Source: Accumulibacter sp. (lineage in GTDB: Bacteria; Pseudomonadota; Gammaproteobacteria; Burkholderiales; Rhodocyclaceae). From it: a stretch of DNA of 32,643 bases. Both the position numbers and the translations under genes were made by a program. The notes under the pieces were generated by a model, which did not search any database, had not been told where the DNA came from, and saw only the letters and a program-made list of their open reading frames with translations. This document shows positions 6,761 through 18,725 of the stretch, in pieces. The stretch is taken from assembly GCA_016789495.1 (NCBI GenBank), contig JAEUOJ010000197.1, forward strand, positions 1-32,643, read 5' to 3'. How positions within the stretch are numbered: the first letter of the stretch is position 1; each line of letters opens with the position of its first letter.

Positions 6761-8186
6761 GTGTCGGAGGGAGCGCGCGTCGCGCCAAACGGCGATTGAG
6801 CGCCGGACGCGATAAGCCGAGCAGGGTTGCGGCAACACCCTGATTGCCTTTGGCGCGCCTGAGCGCTTCGCGCACTAGCGCTTCCTCAACCTCGTCTAGC
6901 GTTGGGAAGCGACCCGGAATCAGGATCGGCAAACCGTCCGAAGACGTGGCCGCGCCATCGTCTGCGGCGGTTTTCTGTTGCTTTTGGATTGCTTGACGGA
7001 ACGCATCCATCGCCAGCACGTTACCCCCCCGATGCAAGGCCATGGCATTGAACACCATGGCCCGCAATTCGCGGACGTTACCGGGGAAATGGTAATTGGC
7101 GAGCAAGGTCAACAGTTCGTTCGAAGGTTCCGGCGCCGGCTTGTGGATCGCCGCCGCCGCCTCGTCGAGAAAGTGTTGCAGCAATAACGGGATATCCTCC
7201 TTGTGCTTGCGCAACGGCGGCACCTCGATTTGATGCACCGACAAACGAAAAAACAAGTCCGAGCGGAAAAGATTCTGTCGCATCATCTGCGCCAGATTGC
7301 AGTTGGTGGCGCAAACCACCCGCGCGTCACTCGGTCGCGCAACGTCTGAACCGAGCGGGAAGTACATGTGCTCTTGGAGCAGCCGCAGCAATTTGACCTG
7401 TGAAGCCATCGACAGGTCACCGATTTCGTCGAGAAACAGCGTTCCGCCAGCGGCTTGCGCGATCAACCCGGGACGCGAGTGGTCAGCGCCAGTGAATGCG
7501 CCTTTCTTGTGACCGAACAAGGTGTCGGAGAACAGCGTGTCGTCGAGACCGGCGACATTGACCTGGACGAACTGACCGGTCAGGCCGCTCAATTTGTGCA
7601 ACGCTTGCGCGAACATTTCCTTGCCAGCGCCGGTTTCACCGGAAATCAACACCGGTTCGGCGGATACGGCCACCGCTTCCAGATATTGAAATAACGATCG
7701 CATCGTCCGGCTATGAGTGATGATGCCGGCAAAAGCGTCGCGATTTTCCAGGCAATCGGTGAGCAGATAATGCTTGAGCACGCCCATTTGACGGCGCAAC
7801 GAGTGGACTTCCAGGGCATGCCGCACGCTGGCCACCAGCCGGCTTTCGTCCACCGGTTTGACGATGTAATCGAAGGCACCTTCCTTCATACTCCGCACCG
7901 CGGTATCGACGTCCTGCGCGGCGGTCATCACGATCACCGGCAATTCCGGGTAGAGCTTGACGATCTCCGGCAACAATTTCGTGCCGCTGACCAGAGGCAT
8001 CAGCAGGTCGAGCAGGACAACGCTCGCCGGCTGGCCCTCGAGCGCCGGCAGCAGATCGCGGCTATCGCTCACCATTTCGATTTTGGTCACGCCGGCGCTG
8101 CGCAACACCGCCGCCGTAGCGTGCAAAACCGATTCCTCGTCGTCGACGAGAAAAACCGGCAGACTGGCAAACGACTTCTCTTTCAT
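6756..8186 (-). CDS. Sigma-54-dependent response regulator (NtrC family)
   Basis: This 476-residue protein is a complete NtrC-type activator. The receiver domain (about 9-125) has the acidic pair D15-D16, the phospho-acceptor D60 in VVLLDLLMP and K110. The AAA+ domain (about 155-385) has Walker A GETGAGKE (183-190), the sigma-54-contacting GAFTGA loop (229-234) and Walker B LFLDEIGD (250-257). A Fis-type helix-turn-helix ends the protein (about 435-470: EALRRAKGNQGVAATLLGLSR). When phosphorylated it should oligomerise and open sigma-54 promoters. The ATG abuts the TAG stop of the upstream histidine kinase and uses GGAGG inside that gene, so the pair is coupled. No convincing -24/-12 promoter is visible in the window, so its targets are unknown. 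Confidence 0.95.
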   Translation of the reverse strand: MKEKSFASLPVFLVDDEESVLHATAAVLRSAGVTKIEMVSDSRDLLPALEGQPASVVLLDLLMPLVSGTKLLPEIVKLYPELPVIVMTAAQDVDTAVRSMKEGAFDYIVKPVDESRLVASVRHALEVHSLRRQMGVLKHYLLTDCLENRDAFAGIITHSRTMRSLFQYLEAVAVSAEPVLISGETGAGKEMFAQALHKLSGLTGQFVQVNVAGLDDTLFSDTLFGHKKGAFTGADHSRPGLIAQAAGGTLFLDEIGDLSMASQVKLLRLLQEHMYFPLGSDVARPSDARVVCATNCNLAQMMRQNLFRSDLFFRLSVHQIEVPPLRKHKEDIPLLLQHFLDEAAAAIHKPAPEPSNELLTLLANYHFPGNVRELRAMVFNAMALHRGGNVLAMDAFRQAIQKQQKTAADDGAATSSDGLPILIPGRFPTLDEVEEALVREALRRAKGNQGVAATLLGLSRPALNRRLARRALPPTP

Positions 8187-10661
<2,475 letters not shown>

Positions 10662-10761
10662 GGCTTAACGGAAGACGACCATCCTTTGCCGACAAGTGAT
10701 CCGTGCCGACCGCTCGCGGCCGTGGTCTTCGAGCTTAGCAGAAAGCCCGGAGTTCGACGAC

Positions 10762-10784
10762 AAACTCTTGCCACGAAAGAGTTT
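10762..10784. repeat. Inverted repeat in the gap upstream of the histidine kinase
   Basis: AAACTCTT (10762-10769) and AAGAGTTT (10777-10784) form an 8-bp perfect dyad with a 7-base loop, about 100 bases upstream of the kinase start. It lies in a 294-base gap after the CHASE2 gene. It could be an operator, part of a 5' leader, or the end of the upstream transcript. No T tract makes it a clear terminator. Confidence 0.35.
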
Positions 10785-10955
10785 CAGACGCGGATAGCAC
10801 TCGGGCCTCCGCTCGTGACATCACCGGGATGGGTTCATCTCGCGACAAACTAGGCACCAAATCACCGTGCCATGACTGGCCGGCGCCGCCAGCCGACCAT
10901 TTCGAACGACATTACCGATTGATTGACGGCTGGGCATCATTCATCCCCATCGTGA

Positions 10956-13871
10956 TCAGTCAGCGGCCTTCGTCGGCAAACGCCGCGCCTCATCGGCGGA
11001 CAACGGGCGGGCAAAGAAATATCCCTGCCCGATATCGCAGTGATGGCCGGCGAGAAAAGTGAGTTGCGTTTGCGTTTCCACACCTTCGGCGACCACGGTC
11101 ATCCCCAGACCATGCGCCAGAGCGATGGTGCCACGAACGATTGCCGCGTCGTTGGTGTTGGCGGCAATGCCGCTGACGAAACTTTTGTCGATTTTCAGTT
11201 CGCTGATCGGAAACCGCTTCAGGTACGACAATGACGAATAGCCGGTTCCGAAATCGTCAACGGCGATGCCGATACCGAGTTCGCCGACACTGCCGAGCAG
11301 CGTGGCGACGAAATCAGGGTTATACATCGCCGTGGACTCGGTCAGTTCGATTTTCAGCAGTTTCGGGGACAGGCGTTTGCCATCCAAGGCGCTGCGCATG
11401 AGCTGGATGATGCTGGTATCGGCACATTGCCGGGCGGAAATATTGACCGACACCGGTACCGGCGGCAAACCGGCATTTTGCCAGTGGGCGAGTTGCGAGA
11501 TCGCCTCGCCAAGCACCCATTCGCCTATTCCACGAATCAGGCCGCTTTCTTCGGCGGCCGGGATGAAGTGATTCGGAGCGACCAGCCCAACCCCGGGGCG
11601 TCGCCAACGGATCAGCGATTCGAAGCCCACTAGGTGCCCGGTGCCGATCTCGATTTGCGGCTGGTAAAAAAGCTCGAATTCGTTGTTGGCCAGCGCTTGG
11701 CGAAGAGCATTCTCCAGGCTTAAACGGTCGCGCGACCAGGTGTTCATCGCCGAGGAATAAAAGGTGATGCTGGCGCCACCTTCCTGCTTGCCGCGGTACA
11801 TCGCCTCGTCGGCCATCGACAACAAGGTATCGGCGTCATCGCTATCTTGAGGTCCAATGCTGATCCCGATGCTTCCCGACAGCAACAGACTATTGCCATC
11901 TTTACCGACGACTTCGCGATCGAGCAAATCGAGGATTTTGCTGGCGACACTGGCCACCGCGCCACGATCGGTAAAGTCATCCATCAAAACGATGAATTCG
12001 TCTCCCCCCCAACGAGCCACGGTATCGTCGGCGCGGACGGCGGCCACCAGCCGCTCGGCAACGATTTTCAACACCCGATCGCCCCACTCGTGGCCCAGGC
12101 TGTCATTGATGCGTTTGAAGCGATCGAGGTCAACAAACAGCAAGGCAACCAGATGCTCCTTGCGCCGGGTGGAGGCCAGCGATTGCCGCAGACGATCGAG
12201 GAGCAGCGTTCGGTTGGGCAGGCCGGTCAGCGGGTCGTGAGTCGCGTCATGGACCAACCGGGAAGTAAGCGCCAATGCATCGGTGACATCGCTGAGCGCC
12301 AGGACGGCACCATTGCGCCCACCATCAATCGGCGTCAAGGTGGCGCGCAAATCGTATCGCCGACCGTCTGGACGAGCCCAGGTGAAGGACTCCGGCGGCC
12401 GCAAGGTCTTTTGCTCGTCGAGACAGATTTTCAGCAATTTCTTGATTTCACTGGACTCAGGACAGCAGCGGTCAAGCAGTGCGTCGATACCCTGGCCGTT
12501 GGCCTGGGTCAAAGTAATCCCGGTCAATTGTTCCGCCACCGGATTGAGCAGAACCACCCGTGTCTGACCGTCCAAAGTGATCACCGCGTCGGCAATCGAT
12601 CGCAACGTCGCATCAGAGTTACGACGGGTCACATTCAAGCGGCGACGAGTGCGCCGCAGCAATTGGACAAACCACCATAGGTAGCCGAAGAGAAAACCGG
12701 CGGCAGAGGCGGTCGGCGGAAACCACCATCCGGTCAGATGCAAGCCAAGCGCACTGACGACCAGTGGAAGAATCGGGTAAGCACTGGCGAACAGGGCACG
12801 GCGCAGTCGAAATCGCGGTGACAGGACGATTGTCGGCGGTATCAGCAATAGCAAGGTGAGAAGCGATACCATCGATTCATCAGCACTTCGGTAGACCTGC
12901 CCATTGCGTAGCGCCTCATATGCGCGGGCATGGAATTCCACCGCCGGCATCGGCGATGTCCGGTCGGCATTGGGGGTCACCAAGCCAGCAGTCAAACCCG
13001 TGGCCGTTGGCCCGACAAAAACCGTCTTGTCGCGAAAGAGGGTTGTCGGCAGACGGCCGTTGAGCACATCCAGCGCCGATACCACCGGTAAAGCGCTCTC
13101 GGCATCGGGGTAAGGAAGCAGCAATTCGCCCGAGCGCACCCAATAGCTGGCCTCCCGTGAGGCAGTCACCGCGGCGCTGTCCTGGCCAAGCGGCCCGTGC
13201 CACCGACCGTCGGACAATTCAAGAACCGCCAGAGACAACGCACTCCACTGCGCGGTGGCCGCTCCGGCATGACGGTAGGTCCGGCGAACCAAGGCGTCGG
13301 CATCCAATTCGACGTCGACATGGCCGATCGCCGCTGCCCCGGCAGCCAATGGCTGGACCGGAATTATTTCGCGGATCCGTGGCTGATCGGGTGATCCCAG
13401 ACCCGGGGCCACCGCCAGTACCACCCGTCCGGAGCGAGACAGCGCGCTGGCGAGTTGTGGGTCGCCGGGCGCCGGTTCTGGAAACAACACGGCGAAACCG
13501 ATTGCCTTCACGCCATCGTCGGTCAAGCGGTCGACGAGTCGCGCGTGGATCTCGCGCGACCACGGCCAACGCCCCAACGTCACCAGACTGGCTTCGTCAA
13601 TGGCAACGATGAGCGTTTGTCCCGGAGAACCGGCCAGGCGAACCAACGGTTCGATCGTGTCGTAGAGCAGCAGATCGATACGCTGCAACGGACCGACATG
13701 GACCAATCCGGCCAGGCTGGCGAGAATGACGGCAATCAGCCAGCCTAGACGCTCAAAGAGCCACTGCTTGATCTGCAACGGTTTCAGGGCACGATCAACA
13801 AGACGGGCAACAGCATCCACAATAATGGCCAATAATTGGCCGGCACCTCGAATATTTGCGGTTTGCCCCAC
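10956..13871 (-). CDS. CHASE2-PAS-GGDEF-EAL cyclic-di-GMP turnover protein
   Basis: This 971-residue membrane protein should make and/or break cyclic di-GMP in response to a periplasmic signal. Order: helix at about 42-60; periplasmic CHASE2 domain (about 65-325, with TLIVAIDEASLVTLGRWPW and DKTVFVGPTA); membrane helices around 335-405; PAS (about 420-535); GGDEF (about 540-705) with intact GGDEF at 622-626 and an upstream RxxD inhibitory site at 613-616; EAL domain (about 715-965) with ESL at 751-753, NISARQ, ELTES, DDFGTG and AEGVET. Ser for Ala in the EAL signature occurs in active enzymes, and the metal-binding acidic residues are present. The start is a GTG at 13871, overlapping the preceding gene by 88 bases; a GTG at 13820 is an alternative. 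No ATG fits. Confidence 0.92.
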   Translation of the reverse strand: MGQTANIRGAGQLLAIIVDAVARLVDRALKPLQIKQWLFERLGWLIAVILASLAGLVHVGPLQRIDLLLYDTIEPLVRLAGSPGQTLIVAIDEASLVTLGRWPWSREIHARLVDRLTDDGVKAIGFAVLFPEPAPGDPQLASALSRSGRVVLAVAPGLGSPDQPRIREIIPVQPLAAGAAAIGHVDVELDADALVRRTYRHAGAATAQWSALSLAVLELSDGRWHGPLGQDSAAVTASREASYWVRSGELLLPYPDAESALPVVSALDVLNGRLPTTLFRDKTVFVGPTATGLTAGLVTPNADRTSPMPAVEFHARAYEALRNGQVYRSADESMVSLLTLLLLIPPTIVLSPRFRLRRALFASAYPILPLVVSALGLHLTGWWFPPTASAAGFLFGYLWWFVQLLRRTRRRLNVTRRNSDATLRSIADAVITLDGQTRVVLLNPVAEQLTGITLTQANGQGIDALLDRCCPESSEIKKLLKICLDEQKTLRPPESFTWARPDGRRYDLRATLTPIDGGRNGAVLALSDVTDALALTSRLVHDATHDPLTGLPNRTLLLDRLRQSLASTRRKEHLVALLFVDLDRFKRINDSLGHEWGDRVLKIVAERLVAAVRADDTVARWGGDEFIVLMDDFTDRGAVASVASKILDLLDREVVGKDGNSLLLSGSIGISIGPQDSDDADTLLSMADEAMYRGKQEGGASITFYSSAMNTWSRDRLSLENALRQALANNEFELFYQPQIEIGTGHLVGFESLIRWRRPGVGLVAPNHFIPAAEESGLIRGIGEWVLGEAISQLAHWQNAGLPPVPVSVNISARQCADTSIIQLMRSALDGKRLSPKLLKIELTESTAMYNPDFVATLLGSVGELGIGIAVDDFGTGYSSLSYLKRFPISELKIDKSFVSGIAANTNDAAIVRGTIALAHGLGMTVVAEGVETQTQLTFLAGHHCDIGQGYFFARPLSADEARRLPTKAAD

Positions 13872-15442
13872 GGACCCGGCGAACCGTCGGATAAAAACGA
13901 ACGCACGCGAATGTAATAGGTACCGGCGGCAGGCTTGGCAAAGGCAACCACCGGCTGAGGACTTTCCTGGTCCAGCACCAGTTGTTGAAACAATATATCG
14001 TTGGCCAGTTGAACCTGATAACGATCATCGGCACCCGTCGCGCGCCACCGCAGCTCCAACTGATCATTCCGCCACTCGAAAGGCTTCGGCCACAGCCCCG
14101 GCGACGGGCGACGAAAACGCTGCGGATCGGAAAACGGCCCTACCCCCTCCTGGGGAGTGGTCAATGCCACCCGCCAGAAGTACTCGCCTGGCGACAGGGA
14201 CGCCTTGTAGATGAACGACGGTTCCGTCAACTTGTCGGCATCGGCCAGCAAGCTTCGAAAGGCGTGATCGCTGGCCAGTTGGAAGCGGTAATGCCCGTCC
14301 TCCCCGCTGCGCGTCCAGCGGAACTCCGGCGTTTCTTCGGCGACGAAGCCATCTTGTACTGGCTGACTTGGAAAGGGTGGTTCCGGAAAGGCATTGATCT
14401 CGATTTCGCGCTCAGCGTCCAACCCCTCGAAACCGTTGACATCGATCGCCCTCACCCGCAGGCGATAGCGAGCATCGGCCAGATCCCCCACACTGCGCAC
14501 GCGAGCCGTCGTGCTCACCTGATCGGAATCAATCGTCGAAAAATCGGCTGTCGCCGCCAACTGCGTGCGGTAAGCGCTGGCACCCGGAATGTCTGGAAAG
14601 GGCAGATCGAGCGGCGGACGCCCAGCTCGTTCCGGGAGGTGGTCGAGTTGCGGCGCCGGCAGCAATTGGACCGGTGGAATCGGCGCCTGGCCAACCCGCG
14701 CCAACGATCCGGTACCGTGCCCGAGCCGGACCTGACCCTTTTCATTCTGCAGAACCACCTCGCCACGCAAGGTTTCGGAACGGACCTGTTGATCAGCCGC
14801 ATCGACACGGAAATGCGTGCCACGTACGGCGGCGATGCCTGCCGGCGTGTCGATGATGAAGCGGCCATTTGCCGGAGGACGGCGGGATTCGACTTCGTTT
14901 TCCAGATGACCGCGCGGTAGTTCGATCAACACCTGCTGCGCCGTCAACCCCCTCAGCCGCCACAACTCTCCCATCCGCATTTCCGAGTTCGGACCGAGCA
15001 GACTGCGGCTGCCATCCGGGAATTCCAGGGTCAGGCTACCGTCCACGCTGGTGCGTAATATTTCGCCAACAGCGATGGCCACCCCCGCTTTCAAGGGGCT
15101 GACCTGCTCGCCACGCTGCACTTCGGCGTGACCATGCACACCAACCACCCGCGCGACGACCGCCTCGCGGCGCAACCATTTCAGCGGAATCAACAGGCTG
15201 CTGCCTGGACGCATGGCATGTGGATAGAGTACGCGATTGTACGCCTGCAGGCGCGGCCAATAATCGACACTCTTCAGATACCGTCCGGTCAGGTTCCATA
15301 GATTGTCGCCGGGTTGCACGATATAGGTGAAATCCGCGGCCATGACTCGACCAGCGCCAATAGGCAGCAAAGCGGTCCACAACAATCCGATCAGCAGCGC
15401 ACGCGGGAGTCGATACGTTCGAATGAATGAACCATTGACCAT
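13784..15442 (-). CDS. LysM and FecR-domain envelope protein with three beta-sandwich repeats
   Basis: This 552-residue protein probably sits at the periplasmic face of the inner membrane. A signal peptide (about 1-35, cleavage near VMA/ADF) precedes a LysM peptidoglycan-binding domain (about 37-86: YIVQPGDNLWNLTGRYL), a FecR domain (about 105-220: DGSRSLLGPNSEMRMGEL and IDTPAGIAAVRGTHFRV), then three similar segments that each pair an EFRW/ELRW-like strand with YRFQLA/YQVQLA and YFWRV/YYIRV, as in FN3-like sandwiches. A C-terminal hydrophobic segment (about 535-552) may anchor it. The start at 15442 has GGAGAG upstream and gives a proper signal peptide; the frame is open to 15532, but those 30 residues spoil it. 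It overlaps the CHASE2 gene, so they are expressed together. Role: probably a wall-linked partner of that sensor (inference). Confidence 0.86.
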   Translation of the reverse strand: MVNGSFIRTYRLPRALLIGLLWTALLPIGAGRVMAADFTYIVQPGDNLWNLTGRYLKSVDYWPRLQAYNRVLYPHAMRPGSSLLIPLKWLRREAVVARVVGVHGHAEVQRGEQVSPLKAGVAIAVGEILRTSVDGSLTLEFPDGSRSLLGPNSEMRMGELWRLRGLTAQQVLIELPRGHLENEVESRRPPANGRFIIDTPAGIAAVRGTHFRVDAADQQVRSETLRGEVVLQNEKGQVRLGHGTGSLARVGQAPIPPVQLLPAPQLDHLPERAGRPPLDLPFPDIPGASAYRTQLAATADFSTIDSDQVSTTARVRSVGDLADARYRLRVRAIDVNGFEGLDAEREIEINAFPEPPFPSQPVQDGFVAEETPEFRWTRSGEDGHYRFQLASDHAFRSLLADADKLTEPSFIYKASLSPGEYFWRVALTTPQEGVGPFSDPQRFRRPSPGLWPKPFEWRNDQLELRWRATGADDRYQVQLANDILFQQLVLDQESPQPVVAFAKPAAGTYYIRVRSFLSDGSPGPWGKPQIFEVPANYWPLLWMLLPVLLIVP

Positions 15443-15589
15443 GGCCAAGCAGTCTCTCCAAGTCAGGCAAGGGTACCATTTTGCTCGGATTTCAGCGTAC
15501 AAGGGAAGTATCCTGGCACGAAATAGGTGCAAAATTCTCCGATGCGCACGCTGTGACCGACCTTACCCGCTCACCGGACTCACCAAGCC

Positions 15590-15910
15590 ATGGACAATAT
15601 CTTTGACGACTTGCCTGATCAGCCGCTGACGGAGGAGCAGTTCACGGCGCTGATCGACACCCCCGGCGTGACCATCGAACGCATCGTGTCCACCGGTCAG
15701 GCCAGTCCTCCCGGCAACTGGTTCGACCAGCCGCGAAATGAATGGGTCATTCTCTTGAAAGGTTCGGCGAGCCTACGTTTCGAAGACGAAACAAGGGCGC
15801 ACGAGTTGCGGGCCGGCGATCATCTGTACATCGCGTCGCATCGGCGGCATCGGGTCGAACGCACTGGCGTCAACGAGCCCACGGTATGGCTGGCTGTCCA
15901 TTACGACTGA
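15590..15910 (+). CDS. Small cupin-domain protein
   Basis: A 106-residue single-domain cupin. The core WVILLKGSASLRFEDE...LRAGDHLYIASHRRHRVERT gives the two conserved cupin motifs, with His residues in the second (HRRHRV) that could bind a metal. Proteins of this size and pattern are widespread in proteobacteria and mostly uncharacterised; the substrate cannot be told. It is transcribed divergently from the LysM-FecR gene and converges on the radical SAM gene, 32 bases away. The ribosome site before 15590 is weak, so the start is likely rather than certain. Confidence 0.8.
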   Translation: MDNIFDDLPDQPLTEEQFTALIDTPGVTIERIVSTGQASPPGNWFDQPRNEWVILLKGSASLRFEDETRAHELRAGDHLYIASHRRHRVERTGVNEPTVWLAVHYD

Positions 15911-15942
15911 CCCTATCGCCCTGCTCAATCAATCGTCGGTGA

Positions 15943-18165
15943 TCAGCGTCGCTTGCCAACGGTTGCCACTCGCGGCTCCGCCACCGCCAACGATCGTCGA
16001 TTGCCTGCGGCGGCACTCGCCAGACGCCCGGTTCCCAAAGGCTGGAAATAGGGCACCAGATGCTTTTTACCGTTGCCGATCAGGTCGGCACGACCCAGCC
16101 GCTTCAGCGCTTCTCGCAGCAGCGGCCAGTTGTCCGGATCGTGATAACGTAGAAAGGCCTTGTGCAATCGACGCTGACGATCGCCTCGTGGCGTCTCCAC
16201 AAGCGCCGATTGCCGATCGACCTTGCGCAATGGATTCTTCCGGCTGTGGTACATCGCCGTCGCCAGCGCCATCGGCGTCGGCAGGAAAGTCTGCACCTGG
16301 TCGAGGCGAAAACCATTGCGCTTGAGCCACAACGCCAATTCGAGCATATCCTCGTCGGTGGTACCGGGATGGGCGGCGATGAAATACGGAATCAGGTACT
16401 GTTCCTTGCCAGCCTGCCGGGAAAACTTGTCGAACAAGGTCTTGAACTGGTCGTAGGACGCGATGCTCGGCTTCATCATCTGCGCCAGCGGTCCGGCCTC
16501 GGTATGTTCCGGAGCGATTTTCAAATATCCGCCAACGTGATGCGTGACCAGTTCCTGGATGTACTGCGGATCGCGCAACGCCAGGTCGTAACGCAAGCCG
16601 GAGCTGATCAGTACTTTCTTGACGCCGGGAATCGCCCGCGCACGACGATAGAGATCAACCAGCGGCGAATGATCGGTCGCCAAATTTTCGCAAATTCCCG
16701 GAAATACGCACGACAGCCGGCGACAAGCCGACTCGATTTTCGGGTCCTTGCAAGCCAGGCGGTACATGTTGGCGGTCGGTCCACCGAGATCGGAGATCAC
16801 CCCAGTAAAACCTGGCGCACTGTCACGAATCGCTTCGATTTCGCGAACGATCGACTCGGCTGAACGACTCTGGATGATCCGGCCCTCATGTTCGGTGATC
16901 GAGCAGAAGGTACACCCGCCAAAACATCCGCGCATGATGTTGATCGAGAAGCGAATCATCTCGAAAGCGGGAATTTTCGCCTCGCCATACGTTGGATGCG
17001 GCCGACGCTGGAAAGGTGCGGCGTAAACAGCGTCGAGTTCCGCGGTGGTCAATGGGATCGGTGGCGGATTCAACCAGAGATCGCGTTGGCCATGTGCCTG
17101 CACCAGCGCACGCGCGTTGCCAGGATTCGATTCGAGGTGAAACACCCGTGACGCATGCGCGTAGAGCACTGGATCGGCAGCCACCTGTTCGTAGGATGGC
17201 AAACGGATCACCGTCCGCGAACGGTCGCGCTTCGGTGTCCGGCGGCCTGGCTGAAAGTGGATCGGTTGGACCGCGGCGACACCCCGAGGCGAGCCATCCT
17301 CTGTCATGCCGCTACAGGACGCTGCCGGTTCGATGGGCGCCGACGCCCCAGTTGCCGCATACGGATCGGGGTGAGGTGACAGGGGTCCCGGCGTGTCGAG
17401 GTCACGCGCGTCGATTTCACTCCACTCCGTCGCCGGTCGCCAGCCTCTGGGGACCATGAACGCCGTGCCACGCAGATCGCGGATGTCGGCGATTTTCTCG
17501 CCACGCGCCAAGCGATGCGCCAGATCGACTACCGCCCGTTCGGCATTACCGAAAATCAACAGTTCGGCTTTGGCATCGACGAGCACTGAACGGCGGACTT
17601 TGTCCGACCAGTAATCATAGTGCGCGATCCGGCGCAGGCTGGCCTCGATCGAACCGATCACCACCGGACAGCCGGGAAACGCTTCGCGACAGCGCTGCGC
17701 ATAAACCACCACCGCATGGTCAGGGCGGCGATGGGCTTCGCCGTTTGGCGTGTACGCATCGTCGGAACGCGGTTTACGGTCGGCGGTATACCGATTGACC
17801 ATCGAATCCATGTTGCCAGCGGTGACACCGAAAAACAGATTCGGCCGACCGAGGATGCCGAAATCGTCCGCCGAGCGCCAGTCCGGCTGGCTGATGATGC
17901 CGACGCGAAAACCTTGCCGCTCAAGCAGTCGTCCGATCAGCGCCATCCCGAAGCTGGGGTGGTCGACGTAAGCATCGCCAGTGACCAGAATGATGTCGCA
18001 CGAATCCCAGCCCAGCGCCGCCATTTCGGCAAGGGACATCGGCAAAAAAGGCGCCGTCCCGAAACGGCTGGCCCAGAATTTGCGGTAGGAAAAAAGCGGC
18101 CGTGGCGTACGGCTTGCGTCCACGGCCGACGGATCGGCGGTGAACTCGCAGGTCGATGTCTTCAT
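15943..18165 (-). CDS. YgiQ family radical SAM protein
   Basis: This 740-residue protein is close to the YgiQ/UPF0313 family along its whole length. It has an N-terminal B12-binding-like region ([19 protein letters not shown]...GIISQPDW), the segment [22 protein letters not shown], and a radical SAM core whose cluster ligands are C414, C418 and C421 in GCFGGCTFC. Further conserved blocks are [43 protein letters not shown] and [23 protein letters not shown]. The family's substrate is not known. A Pro/Ala/Ser-rich stretch (about residues 250-310) between the N-terminal region and the core looks like a lineage-specific linker. The gene stands alone; the start at 18165 has only a weak ribosome site. 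Confidence 0.93.
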   Translation of the reverse strand: MKTSTCEFTADPSAVDASRTPRPLFSYRKFWASRFGTAPFLPMSLAEMAALGWDSCDIILVTGDAYVDHPSFGMALIGRLLERQGFRVGIISQPDWRSADDFGILGRPNLFFGVTAGNMDSMVNRYTADRKPRSDDAYTPNGEAHRRPDHAVVVYAQRCREAFPGCPVVIGSIEASLRRIAHYDYWSDKVRRSVLVDAKAELLIFGNAERAVVDLAHRLARGEKIADIRDLRGTAFMVPRGWRPATEWSEIDARDLDTPGPLSPHPDPYAATGASAPIEPAASCSGMTEDGSPRGVAAVQPIHFQPGRRTPKRDRSRTVIRLPSYEQVAADPVLYAHASRVFHLESNPGNARALVQAHGQRDLWLNPPPIPLTTAELDAVYAAPFQRRPHPTYGEAKIPAFEMIRFSINIMRGCFGGCTFCSITEHEGRIIQSRSAESIVREIEAIRDSAPGFTGVISDLGGPTANMYRLACKDPKIESACRRLSCVFPGICENLATDHSPLVDLYRRARAIPGVKKVLISSGLRYDLALRDPQYIQELVTHHVGGYLKIAPEHTEAGPLAQMMKPSIASYDQFKTLFDKFSRQAGKEQYLIPYFIAAHPGTTDEDMLELALWLKRNGFRLDQVQTFLPTPMALATAMYHSRKNPLRKVDRQSALVETPRGDRQRRLHKAFLRYHDPDNWPLLREALKRLGRADLIGNGKKHLVPYFQPLGTGRLASAAAGNRRSLAVAEPRVATVGKRR

Positions 18166-18520
18166 CGGTCAAGGATTTTACAGGAAGCATGCGTGCCGGA
18201 TACCGGCCGACCCAAAATAGGCGGCCAATCGCATGAATCTTATACAAGACAAAGCAGTTCAGCGCGGAAGGTATCAAAGGTCGAGCGATGAGACGCTGAA
18301 CCTTGAGGCTGCCTTTGCGCGTCGAGGGGGTCCCCCATGAGCCAGTTCGCGACCCTGCCGGCTCGTCCTGCCGGCTGGAAAACGGTGCTCTGTCCCTATT
18401 CCGCCGATGGTTTACGACAATTGCATACGCGGTTGCCCTGAACCGGTTATGCATCCCCGGAAGCTGTCCGGCAGGCGTGCTAGAATCGCCGGATTTTTGA
18501 GAGGGTCATGAAAGGTTGCT
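18166..18520. other. Spacer between the YgiQ gene and tRNA-Leu
   Basis: About 355 bases with no gene. On the plus strand TAGAAT at 18480-18485 resembles a -10 box, and TCCGGC/GCCGGA around it can fold with five Ts following, but no plus-strand gene is attached, so neither is called. The YgiQ promoter should lie in the left part and the tRNA 3' end in the right part. No clear terminator of the tRNA is visible. Confidence 0.45.
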
Positions 18521-18607
18521 TGGTGCCGAGAGGGGGAATCGAACCCCCACGATCTCACAATCGGCGGATTTTGAGTCCGCTGCGTCTACCGATTCCGCCA
18601 TCTCGGC
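18521..18607 (-). tRNA. tRNA-Leu (anticodon CAA)
   Basis: The minus strand folds as a long-variable-arm tRNA of 87 bases with the CCA end encoded. The acceptor begins GCCGAGA and pairs with TCTCGGC before ACCA. The D arm has GGCGGAATCGGTAGACGC. The anticodon stem GCGGA/TCCGC encloses CTCAAAA, giving anticodon CAA, which reads UUG. A variable arm follows, then a T arm with GGGGGTTCGATTCCCCC. The body resembles E. coli leuX. The gene has its own promoter and is divergent from queA. Confidence 0.96.
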
Positions 18608-18642
18608 TTGGGCTCGCAGATGGCGAGCCGAAAGAGGCTTCA

Positions 18643-18671
18643 ATTATCACTGATTCCGCACGCGCCGACAA
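18643..18671 (-). promoter_or_regulatory. tRNA-Leu promoter
   Basis: On the minus strand TTGTCG (18671-18666), a 17-base spacer and GATAAT (18648-18643) form a good sigma-70 promoter. Transcription would begin near 18636, about 29 bases before the mature 5' end. That leader contains a 6-bp hairpin GGCTCG/CGAGCC (18629-18611) immediately before the tRNA. Confidence 0.65.
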
Positions 18672-18725
18672 GTCGCTGGCGTCGATCGTTTGGCTCGTCT
18701 CTTCCGCCAGCAGGCGATTGTGTCG

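Noticed and set aside
15511..15530. TGGCACG followed by a GTGCA, resembling a sigma-54 promoter before the cupin gene
   Set aside because: The GG-to-GC distance is two bases longer than the strict -24/-12 spacing and the TTGC element is missing.
18460..18500. Plus-strand TAGAAT box and TCCGGC/GCCGGA stem with five Ts
   Set aside because: Promoter-like and terminator-like signals overlap each other and serve no plus-strand gene.
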